Shown: positions 11,403 to 22,410 of the stretch, piece after piece | How the letters are laid out: every line of letters starts with the position of its first letter | Position numbering within the stretch: position 1 is the first letter of the stretch | NCBI GenBank assembly: GCA_021234155.1 | Contig: JAJEKV010000205.1 | Span: 1,411,501 to 1,475,500 of the forward strand | Length of the DNA stretch: 64,000 nucleotides | Source: Isoetes taiwanensis | Lineage: Eukaryota; Streptophyta; Lycopodiopsida; Isoetales; Isoetaceae | Direction of reading: 5' to 3' | Position numbers and translations under genes: made by a program | Notes under the pieces: generated by a model | Database searches by the model: none | What the model was told of the DNA's origin: nothing | The model's input: only the letters and a program-made list of their open reading frames with translations

Positions 11403-12650
11403 ATATATTTGTTCATTTATTCGCACATATACTCAGCTAATACATTCCCTAAAATAGATACAATTGTTATTTATATCCTAATGAATATAAATCCGACAAA
11501 ATGTTCACTGATGTAATATAGTAGGATGCATTTTGGACTATGAGGACTATGCAATCACATAATAAACATTCCTTAAATAATAAGGGACTTGTATGAGTAT
11601 AGATCGCTCCATTGCTTTCAAAAGATAATAAATGCATATAAAACCTATACTTTCGTGGTCATGGAAAAGATAATAATTTCTTTATTATGCATAATATACA
11701 ACCTATATGATGAGGCGTTTTTAACTTTTTATAAGCATGAATTACACTATTAATCTTGTAGCGCTTTTCAAGAATAAGTAAATGACAAACTTAGTGCTTT
11801 AGTACGAATGATCTTCATTAATCTTTTAGTGCTTGCAAAAATAAACAAACAACAAACTAACAAATCACGTCTACGTTTAATAATATATGTAAAATTTTTT
11901 GAAAAATATAAGTTTCTTATCATGCGTCAAGAGGATATAGCTTATCATCAACACAACTTTCTCGTACAGACTTAAAACAGGGTTGATTAATAAATTTTCG
12001 ATAACTCAAAAAGCACTTACCATTTTTTACTAATTTTTTTTGCCACTTAAACTAGACTCTGAGTTCTTTCTACAAAAGCTTTGAATCGCACAAATCCAGT
12101 ACATTAAGAGGATCGTCGCCTTCTAAAATCGACCTATTTTTTTTGCTCTATAGCTACGACTTTCTACTTTTGCTTTTGCATCATCATAAAATTAAATTCC
12201 CACTCAAGCATAACTTTATACTTCGAATTTCCTCTTAGGATGTGTGCAATATGGAAAGAAGGCAGTTCGATGTTGTTATCTTCTATTTCTAATTTCCTCT
12301 CAAGATTTTGGGCAATATGGAAAGAAGATAGTCCGATGTACCTTTCATCTGAAGCTCCTCCGAAGTTTTTTGTTGGGCAAAAGTTTTTTGTCAATTCTTG
12401 CATATCTACGAACTCGAATTTGGCTCTTTACCATGTTAGAAATATAACATGCAAGGAAAGAGAGAGGCGCAGTAAGACAGAGAAAAAGAGAATAGAATAG
12501 AATAAATTTTTTAACGTCCACGGAGACCAATAGGTCATGGGACCCATACACAATAATCCCAAAGATAATAATCAATTCATGAAGAAAACGCTCGTATATA
12601 TACAACGAGGGCTAAAAGGCAAAAGCCCTTTTTAGCTCCTTGAGCCAATA
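11403..12650. other. AT-rich intergenic downstream of MLO
   Basis: Very AT-rich DNA. It contains two diverged copies of a GGGCAATATGGAAAGAAG-type segment (12247 and 12309). No coding signal. The MLO transcript would end toward this region. Confidence 0.5.
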
Positions 12651-12799
12651 ATGGCAAAAGGACAAAGATTGCGCACGTATATGAATATTATACGTTCTAA
12701 CAGTTTGCGACCATTGTTTGCTAGACGTTTTCATACATTTTTGATATTTTGTATATTTGTATTGCGGTTTGGTTTAAGGCACAACTCGAGTCGCTATGC

Positions 12800-15333
12800 C
12801 TACTGGGCATCTTGCATTTCAGTTTCTACAGTCTTGTGAGTAGAACCACCATGTACGCTTGCTCGTTTCTTGGCTTTTTCACGCCAGCCAGTCAATGCTT
12901 CTTTCACATCTTCACCAAATATAGCTGCTTTGTAACGCGAACCCATCTGATATACCAAATGTTAATATAGAGATTCCTTAGACTGCATTTTGAGAAATAT
13001 TGTACCTGTGTAACCAATGCATATAGAGGTAATGTAGTATAGCTGCATAGAATAAAAACTACTACCCTGATAGAAAATACCATATCAGTTGATATCTTAC
13101 AAAGCCCTTACTCCAATTTGAATATTGAAAACTTAAGTTTACCCAATGACTAGTCGAACAATGACAAATCCAAGGCTTTCCATGAAGCAGGAATTAAAGC
13201 CAAATGTCGCCTGCATGACAGAATGAAATTTGATCTAGGGGATACTAAGACAACATATGAGTTCACTATTTCTCTTACCCATATCCAGAAAAAAAGGGCT
13301 AATTCAAGTGCATTCTGTGAAAACAAGAAACATTTAATCAGTCAAGAAGAACAACAAAGAAGAATTTCTGTTGTCCACTGGACAAGGTTTGTTCCTTTAC
13401 CTGGAAGAGAGCAAAGTGTATAAGTGTAAGTATAAGCTTAGGCTTACTGAACCAGAACAGCTCATCTCTTGGCTTTACTGCCGCATTAAACATTCTAGTT
13501 TCTTCTTGTTGGGCAATTTCCACCGCCAAAGTAACGATAATGTGTTGCAGCTTAGTTCCAATAATAAGAATGATCTGCAAGCGGAATAATATAGAATAAA
13601 ATTGATGTTAGAAAAGCAAGAGTTAGCTTTTATTGCATATAGTCCTTACCAAGAGGGGTATGAAAGATATCCAAAAATAACTAAACAAACCTGCAGTCAA
13701 CAGATTAGAGTATCAGAATGGACAGAGTGATGAACATTGAAGTTAGGAAACCATCGATGAAAAAACATTACCATGTACATTGGACAGAAGAAATAGCAGG
13801 ACAAAGACCCACATATAAGCACTGTGATAATAGAAGCGTTTCAGTAGGAGTATTGAAACCGAATAATTGAAAAAGGATTTCAGGGCTATCTGTTGCATAC
13901 CTAATACCAACCACCTTCTTGAAATCATCTTCAAGAGCACGCAACATGTAAGCGTGAAAATCAAAGCTTTTATTGATATTGTGTTTCTGTCAGAGAGGCG
14001 TTTTTCAGATGTTTCCCCTAGCTAAATTGTGCAATCTCGACGATATAAACTCACCATGAGAAAGCCATGCCGAAGGGTTAGATAGTCACTTTCTGTTACA
14101 GATCTTCCAAATTGATGAAAGAAGCACACCTGTACAATGTACAAAGGTCTCATCCTTGCTGCAGCCTCTTCCTCAACCAACAGCTAGTAATATTTGCTTA
14201 CCATCCACACAGATAGACCAGTTGACCATTTAGGTTGCGCATGAGCTCGAACAAAGGTACTCTGTCGCTTTAGGTTTAGGGATCTTGACATAACTAATGC
14301 CAAAAAAGGACTGTCAGGCAATCCAGGTTTCCCAAAGGATCAGTTGAGCATGCTTACCTTTCATAGGTTCATAATCTAATGTGTGGGCTGTGGCTTCCCA
14401 GGCTTTCCAAGCATGTAGCTGCACCAAAAATGCTACATAATATAAGTAACGTGCTAGACATGCTAGTGTCCTTAACAAAATAAAAGAAAAAGATCTTGGT
14501 CATGTATGCTCACCTTCCATCTTCCAACGACCATAGTTAGACAACTGTAAACTACATGTACTATTGCCAATGCAAACAAAAAGATGTGTAGTTGATGAAT
14601 GCCCTCTAGAGACATAAAAGGAACTTTTCCCTGAATTAAATATTTGTCAGTTCTTCTCTTCAAAAAAAGAGATAGAATTGCAAAGCACCTTGCTGAAACA
14701 TTTGCTTTCAACTGCTGCTGCCAGATTTCTTCTCAGATTGTGTGTGGAATTGGCCTCAGATTGCGAAGGTTTTAGCTCCTTAAGCTGTTCTTCAGTAAGC
14801 TTGCATGGAAGCATGCGATTCAGATACTTTGGTGGCATGCAGATGTCTGCTATAAGTTGCTGGAAGACAGCAATGAGTAGAGACATAAAGCCAACCAGCA
14901 TCAACTCTGCACAAAACGGATATGCATAAAGCAAGAGGAGACACATTTTAAAGCTTAGACAATCTGGTTTTGCCAATTCCAGAAACAGCATCAGTCTAGA
15001 ATAGTATAAAACGACATTCTCTTTGTATATTTAACATTCTTACAGAACAGCGTAATGGGACCTCACCTTCCTTCATTTTTTGAAGTGCCTTGAATAGGGC
15101 AGGCTGATTGTTTCTGGAAAGCCACTGTGAAGAATAATAAATTAGATAACTGCAGAGCATACAGCGAGAAGTAAAGATATATATGCGACAGAAATTACTT
15201 TGCCCAAATGATGGAGCAATCTTTCCAAAATAAATGAAACCAGAACAAATATGGTGCAAACTGCAGAGACAGCCCATGTTGGAGTGACCTCCAAAGTTCC
15301 GGCCTGTAGCTTTACAGATTCGCCCCCTGCCAT
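12800..15333 (-). CDS. MLO: MLO-like seven-transmembrane protein, complete 15-exon gene
   Basis: MLO proteins are plasma-membrane seven-pass proteins of plants that bind calmodulin and act in powdery-mildew susceptibility, root thigmomorphogenesis and pollen-tube reception. Exons, 5' to 3' on the minus strand: 15333-15199, 15124-15067, 14906-14689, 14630-14514, 14418-14358, 14293-14202, 14129-14055, 13986-13901, 13821-13772, 13690-13650, 13574-13401, 13314-13279, 13210-13143, 13066-13006, 12946-12800. All introns are GT-AG and all phases join, giving 472 residues. Family marks: TPTWAV (17-22), LERLLHHLGKW, KVPFMSLEGIHQLHIFLFAL, DYLTLRHGF, FDFHAYMLRALEDDFKKVV, SNVHGLFSYFWISFIP, GTKLQHII, SYTTLPLYALVTQMGS. 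The calmodulin-binding helix is near residues 433-455 with the conserved Trp at 445. The tail after it is short (~20 residues) compared with most MLOs. The start is the only Met in the right place before the TPTW helix. No frameshift is needed. Confidence 0.95.
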
Positions 15334-15701
15334 TGCAATGCAAATGCAAATCTGGCTTCATATCTAGACAAGCAGAACAAGGTCACACGTTCAAGCCTCA
15401 TGCATTCCCGCCAACGGCTCCGATCAGTCTGCTTGGGGATAAACGGAGGTGATCAAACAAAAATGCCCAACATGCTCCCACATCGTGTTGCCGCCATTTA
15501 CATTAAATTTAAGACATGCAATTCAGTTTTCCACTTTCTAGAATTTGCAACGCGCATTTGCAACTATATATGTACAAAGGGAGTTGTATACGAAGTTGAC
15601 GTGGTGGTGTTTTCGGTAGGTTTCCTAGCGGAGTGTGCCAGTATATATAGAACAAGTAAGTTGTAATCTAGGGGTATATGGAGTTTTCGTATGTTGTATA
15701 A
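15334..15701 (-). promoter_or_regulatory. Presumed MLO promoter
   Basis: A TATA-like CTATATATAC (minus strand, 15641-15650) lies about 310 bp upstream of the MLO ATG. The terminal inverted repeat of the DNA transposon begins only ~55 bp beyond it, so the proximal promoter is squeezed between the start codon and the transposon. Position is the only support. No transcript data can be read from sequence. Confidence 0.35.
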
Positions 15702-15830
15702 GGGAATGTCCCTCTGCTTTACATTCCCTGTGTGGAAACAATGCCGATGCCGCCTGCTTGATATTCCATGTGTGGAAACAATGCCGACGCATTAGGGTCA
15801 TTTTTTATTGGTGGTGTACAAAAAAGCGAA
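15702..15830 (+). repeat. Left terminal inverted repeat of the DNA transposon
   Basis: Pairs with 22330-22410. Strongest matches are CCCTCTGCTT near the tip and TTTTTATTGGTGGTGTACA at the inner side. TGTGTGGAAACAATGCCGA occurs twice within it (about 15729 and 15770), a duplication absent from the right end. Confidence 0.8.
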
Positions 15831-16104
15831 ATCTCAGCACGTCGTAAGCACCTTATATGAGCGCTGCTTTTTTTCGCGAGACAGGCCGTACGGGTGTAAT
15901 GAAGTCTGGCGACGGGCGTAATGAAGTCTGGCGACGGTCATGATGAAGGGGGCTTACGAGCTCCGGAATGCGCGCCAAATGATTTGGGGTCCGATTCCTC
16001 CCAAGCTTCCCAAATTTTTCGAAACTTCAAGCTCTGCCGGAACATGCGCCCTTTGAAGCTCTTTTTCGCTCTTCAAGCTCATTTTCGTTCCCTCTAATTC
16101 AAGC

Positions 16105-17480
16105 GATGGAGCCAGCTTCGAAACAGGTAACAATGTTGAGGTTTTTCGCTTTGATTTATTACAGAGATTGAATTTAAAGCTTTTCCATTTTATTTGTAGT
16201 TGCCTAGGTTGCTAGGACTGAGGCGTGAATTCGCTACTTGCCGTGAATACGCCTTGGGGAAAGAAGCCCAAGCGGTTGAAGCCCAGGAAGATGTTTGGAA
16301 AATGAATGGTTTCTGAGGTTTGGAAGTGTCCCCTTGAATGTGGGAAAATGAAGATCAAAGGCGTCCGGCCGGTTTTCGTGGCTGAATTGGCGAATCGATT
16401 AACAAGGTATACCGTAAGAAGTCGGGTTAATCACGAAGTTCGAACTCAATTTGCAAGAGCTTTCGCATGGCAAAGACACCAACAAGGCTCTTGCAAACCC
16501 AAAGGAGTTTTTAGTGAACGGGCTTCTTTTGCTGCGGACTTCGCGGGGGATTCCGTGAAGAAAAGGTCAAGGAAAAACCCTGTCAATACTTTTGAGAAGA
16601 ACATTCAGATTGTGATGGGCCGGGTAAGAAAGCTCAGGGAAATGAAGGGTGAGGCTGTGAACAGGCTAATCAAAGTTGAAGAAGAGATGCTGAGGATGGA
16701 AGGCGACTGTCCGCTTCCGAAGTTGTGTGCAATTATTAGCGCATTCGCGGTGCGTAGAAATACAAATTCGGATGTGACTTGAAACGAGATTTTGCGGATG
16801 ATCTTTGAATATCGGAAAGACATTTTGCACATTTGAAGACGAGGAGGACTTGTTAAAGGGTCTTCTCCACAGACTGTTGAGCATGGATAAGGGCAAGTAC
16901 AACTCTTTGGTTGATGAGGTTTCAATCTTGAAACGAGATATAGCAAACATTTGATGTAAGTATTGAAAAGTGGCATTCAAAAGCAACTCAAATTTACGTA
17001 CTCTGGAATAATAAGAAATTTCGGGCCATCAACATCAACATGGGTATTTATAACTTTCCTCTATCTTCTACTGAAGCTTGTGTCTTGTGTGGCCTTGATT
17101 TTAGTGATGAATACACCATGCATGTTGGTGAAGTGCGACCATAAGTGGCACTTAGCTTGCTTTTAAATCTGTCTTTGGATAGCATGCAGTGTTTAGGTGC
17201 AGGTTGTGATGAATCAGTGCCTTATGCACTTTTGGTTGAGCTTGGGCTTATGAGTGATCAGACAAGTGCTCATGAGGATGACGCTAGCCATGATGAGCAA
17301 GAGTCTGGGGAAGAAACAGAAACTGATGAACCCAAGAGTGGTAAGATCCAAAAAAGAAAATTTGTAATTGATGAAGAAGGTAGCAGCTCTGGACATGACA
17401 GTGTGCCTCAGAGGACAATGAAGAAACGCATGACGAGGAGTGCAAGAAAGAAAATACTTGAGAGTAAGTTTGTGCTTATT
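16105..17480 (+). pseudogene. Transposon ORF: coiled-coil and RING-like zinc finger protein (broken frames)
   Basis: A likely first exon ATG at 16105 (MEPASKQ) ends at a GTAACA donor. A second exon begins after TTTGTAG at ~16200. Coding then continues in shifted frames: CPLECGKMKIKGVRPVF (16327 on), a basic helical stretch to 16782, and EDEEDLLKGLLHRLL near 16835. A zinc-finger-like region follows: CVLCGLDFSDEYTMHVGE (17080), KCDHKWHLACF (17131) and MQCLGAGCDE (17183). The Cys/His spacing (C-x2-C ... C-x-H-x2-H-x2-C ... C-x4-C) resembles a RING finger. An acidic-then-basic tail ending MKKRMTRSARKK (~17450) stops at a GTAAGT donor, and a few small exons may follow to ~17.9 kb. At least four frame changes are needed. 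RING identity is inferred from spacing only. Confidence 0.5.
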
Positions 17481-18480
17481 GACTTTGTGATTATTGAGTG
17501 CTGGATTCTAACTGACTATGACAGATGCAGATGAAGCTAAGCAGAGCCCAAAGTCTCCCAAACATCTAGTAAATAAAGGTGAGTGTTTTCATATTGTGAT
17601 GCTATTCTTGTCTCATATTATGTTGATCTTGTTTGTTCTTCTTCAGCTGTGAAAGACATCAACATGCAATTCTTAATGGATGGACTATGTGCTGATGAAG
17701 GTGAAGAAGCTTTTGGCAGTCCACTCAGTAGCAAATCCAAAGGTATTGTATGTTTGACCTTCATTACTTACATAGTTAGGCTGCTGACTTTAAATCTTTC
17801 TCTTTAAAGTTGTTTCAGTAGCAGCAGACCTTAAGGAGTTGGGGGAGCCAACAATTATGCCAAGAAACCTGATGAAGGATTTGCACGGTCTTTGATGTTC
17901 ATGTTCTTCGATGTTCATGATGGAGCTGATGTTCATGATGCCGGGTGCTGAAATGTTGAACATTGGTAAGTGAGAGAATGTGTGGTTCTTTGATTCCAAT
18001 ATCGTCCTATTATTGTTTGATTATGTTTTCTCGATGTGTTTCCTTTTTTATATCGATTTAAAAGCAACGACATTGTCCAAAAAGGAAGATGTTATTTCTT
18101 CTCCGGACAACGAGGAGGAAAATGGGTGACTCTTGCGAGTCATATCTTTACAAAGGTTTAAGAAAGAAAAAAATTAAGTTGTATCTTCGACTCTTTGGAA
18201 CTTCTAATCTTCTAATATGCTATCATACCTATGAAGTGATTTAAGTTATTGAAGATGGGATGCAATTTTGTCTGCTAAGCATCCTCCAATTTTGTACTTG
18301 GTTCAATTTTGTATACGGGTTACTGAATCAATATATTTATATATCCACCTTGTTGATGTTATGTGAGATGATTAGGCTGAAAATTAAATTTAAGACCATT
18401 GGATCGATTCTGATACCATTGAATTTTAACCATTGAAATGGATAATCATAGACTTAGATGACCATTAGATTTAGATAAGC
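17481..18480. other. 3' part of the RING-like gene region and AT-rich spacer
   Basis: Possible small exons flanked by GT-AG occur at about 17525-17580 and 17647-17745 (ADEGEEAFGSPLSSKSK). They would extend the acidic tail of the RING-like protein. Beyond 17.9 kb only AT-rich DNA is seen. Confidence 0.3.
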
Positions 18481-18484
18481 ATAG

Positions 18485-18800
18485 AATTAACCAACTCATT
18501 TGCATTAACCATTTGCATTAGCCAATGTTTTTATTAACCAATGGTTTGAACCCATTTACATTAACCACTGGTTTAAACCCATTTGCATTAACCAATGGTT
18601 TTATTTTGATTAACCAATGATATTAACCAATGGTTTTATTTTGATTAACCAATGATATTAACCAATGGTTTTATTTTGATTAACCAATGATATTAACTCA
18701 TTTGCATTAACCATTTGCATTATTAACCAATGGTTTGAACCCATTTACATTAACCAATGGTTTAAACCCATTTGCATTAACCAATGGTTTTATTTTGTTC
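18485..18800. repeat. AACCAATGGTTT tandem/irregular repeat
   Basis: Dominated by AACCA(A/T)TGGTT and AACCATTTGCATT motifs. Three perfect 35-bp units (AACCAATGGTTTTATTTTGA plus 15 bp) run from 18590 to 18694. The core AACCAATGGTT is near-palindromic, so the array can fold or bind a dimeric protein. It lies between the 3' ends of the two transposon genes. Confidence 0.85.
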
Positions 18801-18899
18801 TTGGCATTTACAAGTTTAAATTGTCAATGAAATTGTTGGAATGAAATTGTCAATTGTATGGTTTTTTTGTTAATTGAGTTGGTCACTTGTCTAATCTTT

Positions 18900-19330
18900 T
18901 GGTAATTTTAGACTTGGATGACTTGGCTGCCATATTGCTTGATGACTTGGCTGTTGACTTGGCTCTCGATTTGCACCGCCACCTTGTCTGGCGACTTGTG
19001 CGTTGACTTGGCGCCACCTTGACTTGACTTGGCTCTTGATTTGCCTCGCCACTTTGTCTGTGACTTGTCCGTTGACTTGTCTGCCGACTTGGTCGTTGAC
19101 TTGCTTTTGCCACCTTGCCTGCTGACTTGGCTACTGATTTGCCTGCCACTTTGTCTGCTGACTTGTGCGTTGACTTACCCGGCCGACTTGGCCGTTGACT
19201 TTCCCTGTTGACTTTGACTTGGCTTTGATTTGCACGCCACTTTGTCTGGCGATTTTTGCGTTGACTTACCTCGCTTTGCTGACTTGCTGTTGACTTGCTC
19301 GTTGTTTTGTCTGGCGGATTGTCAGCCGCT
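18900..19330. repeat. GACTTGxCTGTTGACTTG minisatellite
   Basis: About 430 bp of variants of GACTTGGCTGTTGACTTG and CACCTTGTCTGGCGACTTG. The open frame read from it on the minus strand (Ser/Arg/Gln/Lys-rich) is low-complexity and is not called as a gene. Confidence 0.8.
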
Positions 19331-19433
19331 AGCAACATCACATTGTGCTAATATATGTGAGCAAGTCGCAAACTTTCAAGTATGTTTTCATGGACATCGA
19401 CTTCCAATTCAAACATATTACATCCCACATCTT

Positions 19434-22000
19434 TCATTTCAAAATTGCATGAAACAACCGGTGGCTATAAAACCTAGCGGTCGGCTCATATTCAAGCAGC
19501 TCATATTTGTTGTCTCCTACCGGTTTATAAAACTTGCCTGTCACAACGACTTCCCTCCTCCCAAATTTTTGGCCCCATGGGTCTTTGTAGGCCTTCTCTA
19601 CAACATGCTTAGGTATAGTGCACTTTAAGATGTAGAAGTCAACCTTCTCTTTGTTATCTCTTTGGAGCAACCAGCGCAAAGTTCTCCCCTACATCAATAA
19701 TATCGATTTCCATTTCAGCATCCCCTCATAGACTGACCCATCCACAAGTACAGTATCATCTTGAATCCCTGGTCTTAATTCTGAAAAAGTCCAGGTACCT
19801 ATTCTATCTTTGTTTATGCACTTACTGTACTTACCCAACCAACAAGCATGACAAAAGCAAGAGAAATTCATATGTGCAACTTGAGTAGCATCCTTGGAGT
19901 TTACTGGCCTGATGCTATGGAATTTACTAGACCGATAAAAGTAGCAGTCAAACCGCTCAACTCGCTTACTTCATCAATCTTTATCTCCCAAAAGTACCTA
20001 AAACAATTAATAGTTTGTTACGGTTAGTAATGTTTACCAAAGAAGATCGGTGCAGTGAGTAGTACAAAGATTGGGAAAGACCTTTGGTACAACAATCTTC
20101 ATTAACATATGCAGCACCTATGTTTGTCAGAATCTTTGAAGTGCTCCGTGCAGAATTGAACAACGTCTCGGGCATTTCTTAAAGGTTTGGAATTTCTTTT
20201 CAACATTTCATGGATGAGTGCTCTCTTCAGAACAGCCCCTGCCCCATCATGCTCCCCTGCAAGGTAACAAACAACTATCTTTAATGTTATGCAGATTCCA
20301 GCCTTAATGAGACATTGGAATTTACCTTTTCCATGATATGATGCAAAGTAGTTCCAGTGAATTGGAATGCCTGATACCTTATAAAATCTACTAAGAAAAT
20401 AGAAATTTCTTGGACCCTTGAACTGAGATGAGCAGCCATCTGACCACATTATATGGTTGTTGTATTTGACTTCCTTGTTGGCCAAGTAATCAGCATGCTT
20501 GTTAAGACAGTGCTGGACAAACAAGGTGTCATGCAAACAAACAAGGTGTCCTTTACTTTTCGAACAAATGGAGGTTTCAGTGCACGAAAAGCTGAGAATG
20601 AAACTTCGAATTTTGGATATTCTTTTCGAAAACTAGCATAAAAAGAACACTGCATTAAAAGTAACAAGCACATTAGTATTGTAAACAAATGAATTATAAA
20701 CTTAAAAGAAAAAAACCAACCTCAGTTTCTTCCAAGAAGTGTAGAGCATGCATTATCTTCTTTCCTTTGCCAAGCCTAATCTTAATAACATGTTTCTTGC
20801 ATGGTGACACTCGGATCTGATGAGTCCAAAAATCAATTACTAATTTCTGTTGTTTTCTGCTTAGTTTATCAGATCTGGTTTTCTTTTTGAACATTGACCA
20901 TGGGCCATCACCAATTTCTGCTTTTTTCTCCTCACGAGCTGCTGTTGTCACATATCTTCTATTCAAGTTTAGGCACTTGGAAGTTCCTAAACAATTAGTG
21001 CACTGGGACAACAAAGATATACCATATTTGAGGTCCTTTTTTGTAAGAACATCATGAGATCTGGCATGCTTATGGTTTGCAAGAGAATTCTTGAGGTTGT
21101 TAACTATCTTTCTCATTGTGTCTACTTCTTTCAATTTTAACATTTCAAATTCTGGCAGCAACTTAGCAGCACCTTGAAGAACTTCTTTCCTCTCATTCTT
21201 TGAAACTTTATGACATACCTCATTAGCATGGTCTGCAATCAACCTCGACAGTTGTTGTTTTCTTCTCTTACTGAAAACATTCTCTTCAAATTCTTTTTCC
21301 TCTTCCTTCAATTCGGCTTCCCTTGCTCTCTTTCTTGCTCTCTGCTACCTTCTCTTTTCTGCACTGATTTTCCTGTAGAGTAACAAACTATCTTCAATCT
21401 GTGTTTCATATTCTGCAAATAGTAAACAATACTCAGAATAAAGCACTACATATGAAATAAATTAAGCACTACATAAAACAGACTGCTTAAAAAAAATGCA
21501 CATGAAAGAATGTACCTGCTTCAATCTGTGTTTCATATTGCAATAGTAAACAATACTCAGAATAAAGCACTACATATGAAATAAATTAAGCACTACATAA
21601 AGCAATTCGCTTAAAAAAGCGCACATGAAAGAATGTACCGCTTCCATCGAGTCCGCGTAATGTGCTGATTTTGGATGTCATGTACATAATCAACACAAGT
21701 ATCATCATATGTAGGAACGTTTGTATCCTCCACTTCTTACGCAAATTAGGAAACAGAAATTCAAGAACCAAAAATAAAATTCCCATGGCATCTTTCAAGA
21801 GCTGATTACATGCCGGGGCATTCATAGACAAAAGATTGTTGTATAGGCTGAGTATATGGAGTCGACCCATACAAAAGATTGTTGTATAGGCTGAGCAATC
21901 TTGGAAGCCAGCCGACCACATAGCTCGTTGAATTGGTGGGATTTGCTCTTGAAGATTATGCAAAACCGGAGAATAGATTGTTTGGATCAAACGGTACTCC
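19434..22000 (-). pseudogene. DDE-like transposase candidate, multi-exon, broken
   Basis: Minus-strand exons supported by GT-AG sites: one ending at 21639 (YDDTCVDYVHDIQNQH), 21412-20721 (helical, basic, with a CTNCLGTSKCLN motif), 20649-20336, 20256-20118, and C-terminal coding blocks at about 19960-19689 and 19679-19434. Central motifs are FRALKPPFVRK, then HIMWSDGCSSQFKG, FYFLSRFY, HWNYFASYHGKG split by an intron, and EHDGAGAVLKRALIHEML. The WSDGC..QFK ... HGKGE.DG.GA..KR pattern looks like a DDE/RNase-H-fold core with the Asp in WSDGC, but I cannot tie it to a named superfamily. Breaks: TAG at 21345-21347, a 20-bp duplication near 20510-20550 that shifts frame, and frame changes near 19680. 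It converges on the RING-like gene. Confidence 0.6.
21394..21655. repeat. ~125-bp tandem duplication spanning a splice acceptor
   Basis: CTTCAATCTGTGTTTCATAT through GAATGTACC(T)GCTTC occurs twice (about 21394-21520 and 21522-21650). It duplicates the start of the helical exon and its upstream intron. The two copies differ mainly at CTGC versus CGC-type sites. Confidence 0.85.
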
Positions 22001-22329
22001 ATTCCTTGCAATGGCCAAACGAAGAGATCCGCCAATTCGCCGCATTGGAAGAATTTCGGAAAAAAAGAAATTTGCATTTTCCCAAAATCAAACATTCTTT
22101 GGGAAATTTGCCCGCCAATTCCAAATTCCAAACACCATCCAAGCAGCTACATACCAGGGATCGCTGACATGGACAACAAATCAGCCGATCTTCCTGAATT
22201 GGTTACGGATCGAGCGTTCCGGAGGTTGGGAAATTTTGGCGGGCCTGGGAAAAATAGTGACGGGCGCGAAAACGTCACGATGAAGGACGGTCAGCACCCG
22301 TTAATCACCCTATGTCGCGACATGCTGAA

Positions 22330-22410
22330 TTGTACACCACCAATAAAAAAACACCCATTAGCCGGAGGTATTGTTGACACACGTGGAATGTCAAGCAGAG
22401 AGGCATTCCT
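22330..22410 (-). repeat. Right terminal inverted repeat of the DNA transposon
   Basis: Reverse complement of the left end: TGTACACCACCAATAAAAAA at 22332 and AAGCAGAGAGGCATTCC ending at 22409. Further inward, GACGGGCG and GATGAAGG motifs are also shared with the left subterminal region (15910-15950). Confidence 0.8.

Larger units (their letters stand above)
15702..22410. mobile_element. TIR DNA transposon with two convergent genes, superfamily not assigned
   Basis: The ends are imperfect terminal inverted repeats of more than 100 bp. On the left, GGGAATGTCCCTCTGCTT starts at 15702 and continues to TTTTTTATTGGTGGTGTACA at ~15824. On the right, reading inward from 22409, GGAATGCCTCTCTGCTTGAC continues to TTTTTTTATTGGTGGTGTAC at ~22333. 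Inside are a rightward RING-like gene (16.1-17.5 kb) and a leftward DDE-like gene (22.0-19.4 kb). AT-rich and minisatellite DNA separates their 3' ends. The left TIR carries an internal ~50-bp duplication (15720-15790). No clean target duplication was found (GTATAAGG versus CCTTTTAC flanks). The genes carry stops and frameshifts, so this copy is probably inactive unless those are sequence errors. Confidence 0.75.

Noticed and set aside
18883-19341. 152-residue Ser/Arg/Lys/Gln-rich open frame on the minus strand
   Set aside because: It is the translation of the GACTTG minisatellite. Low complexity, no splice context or domain.
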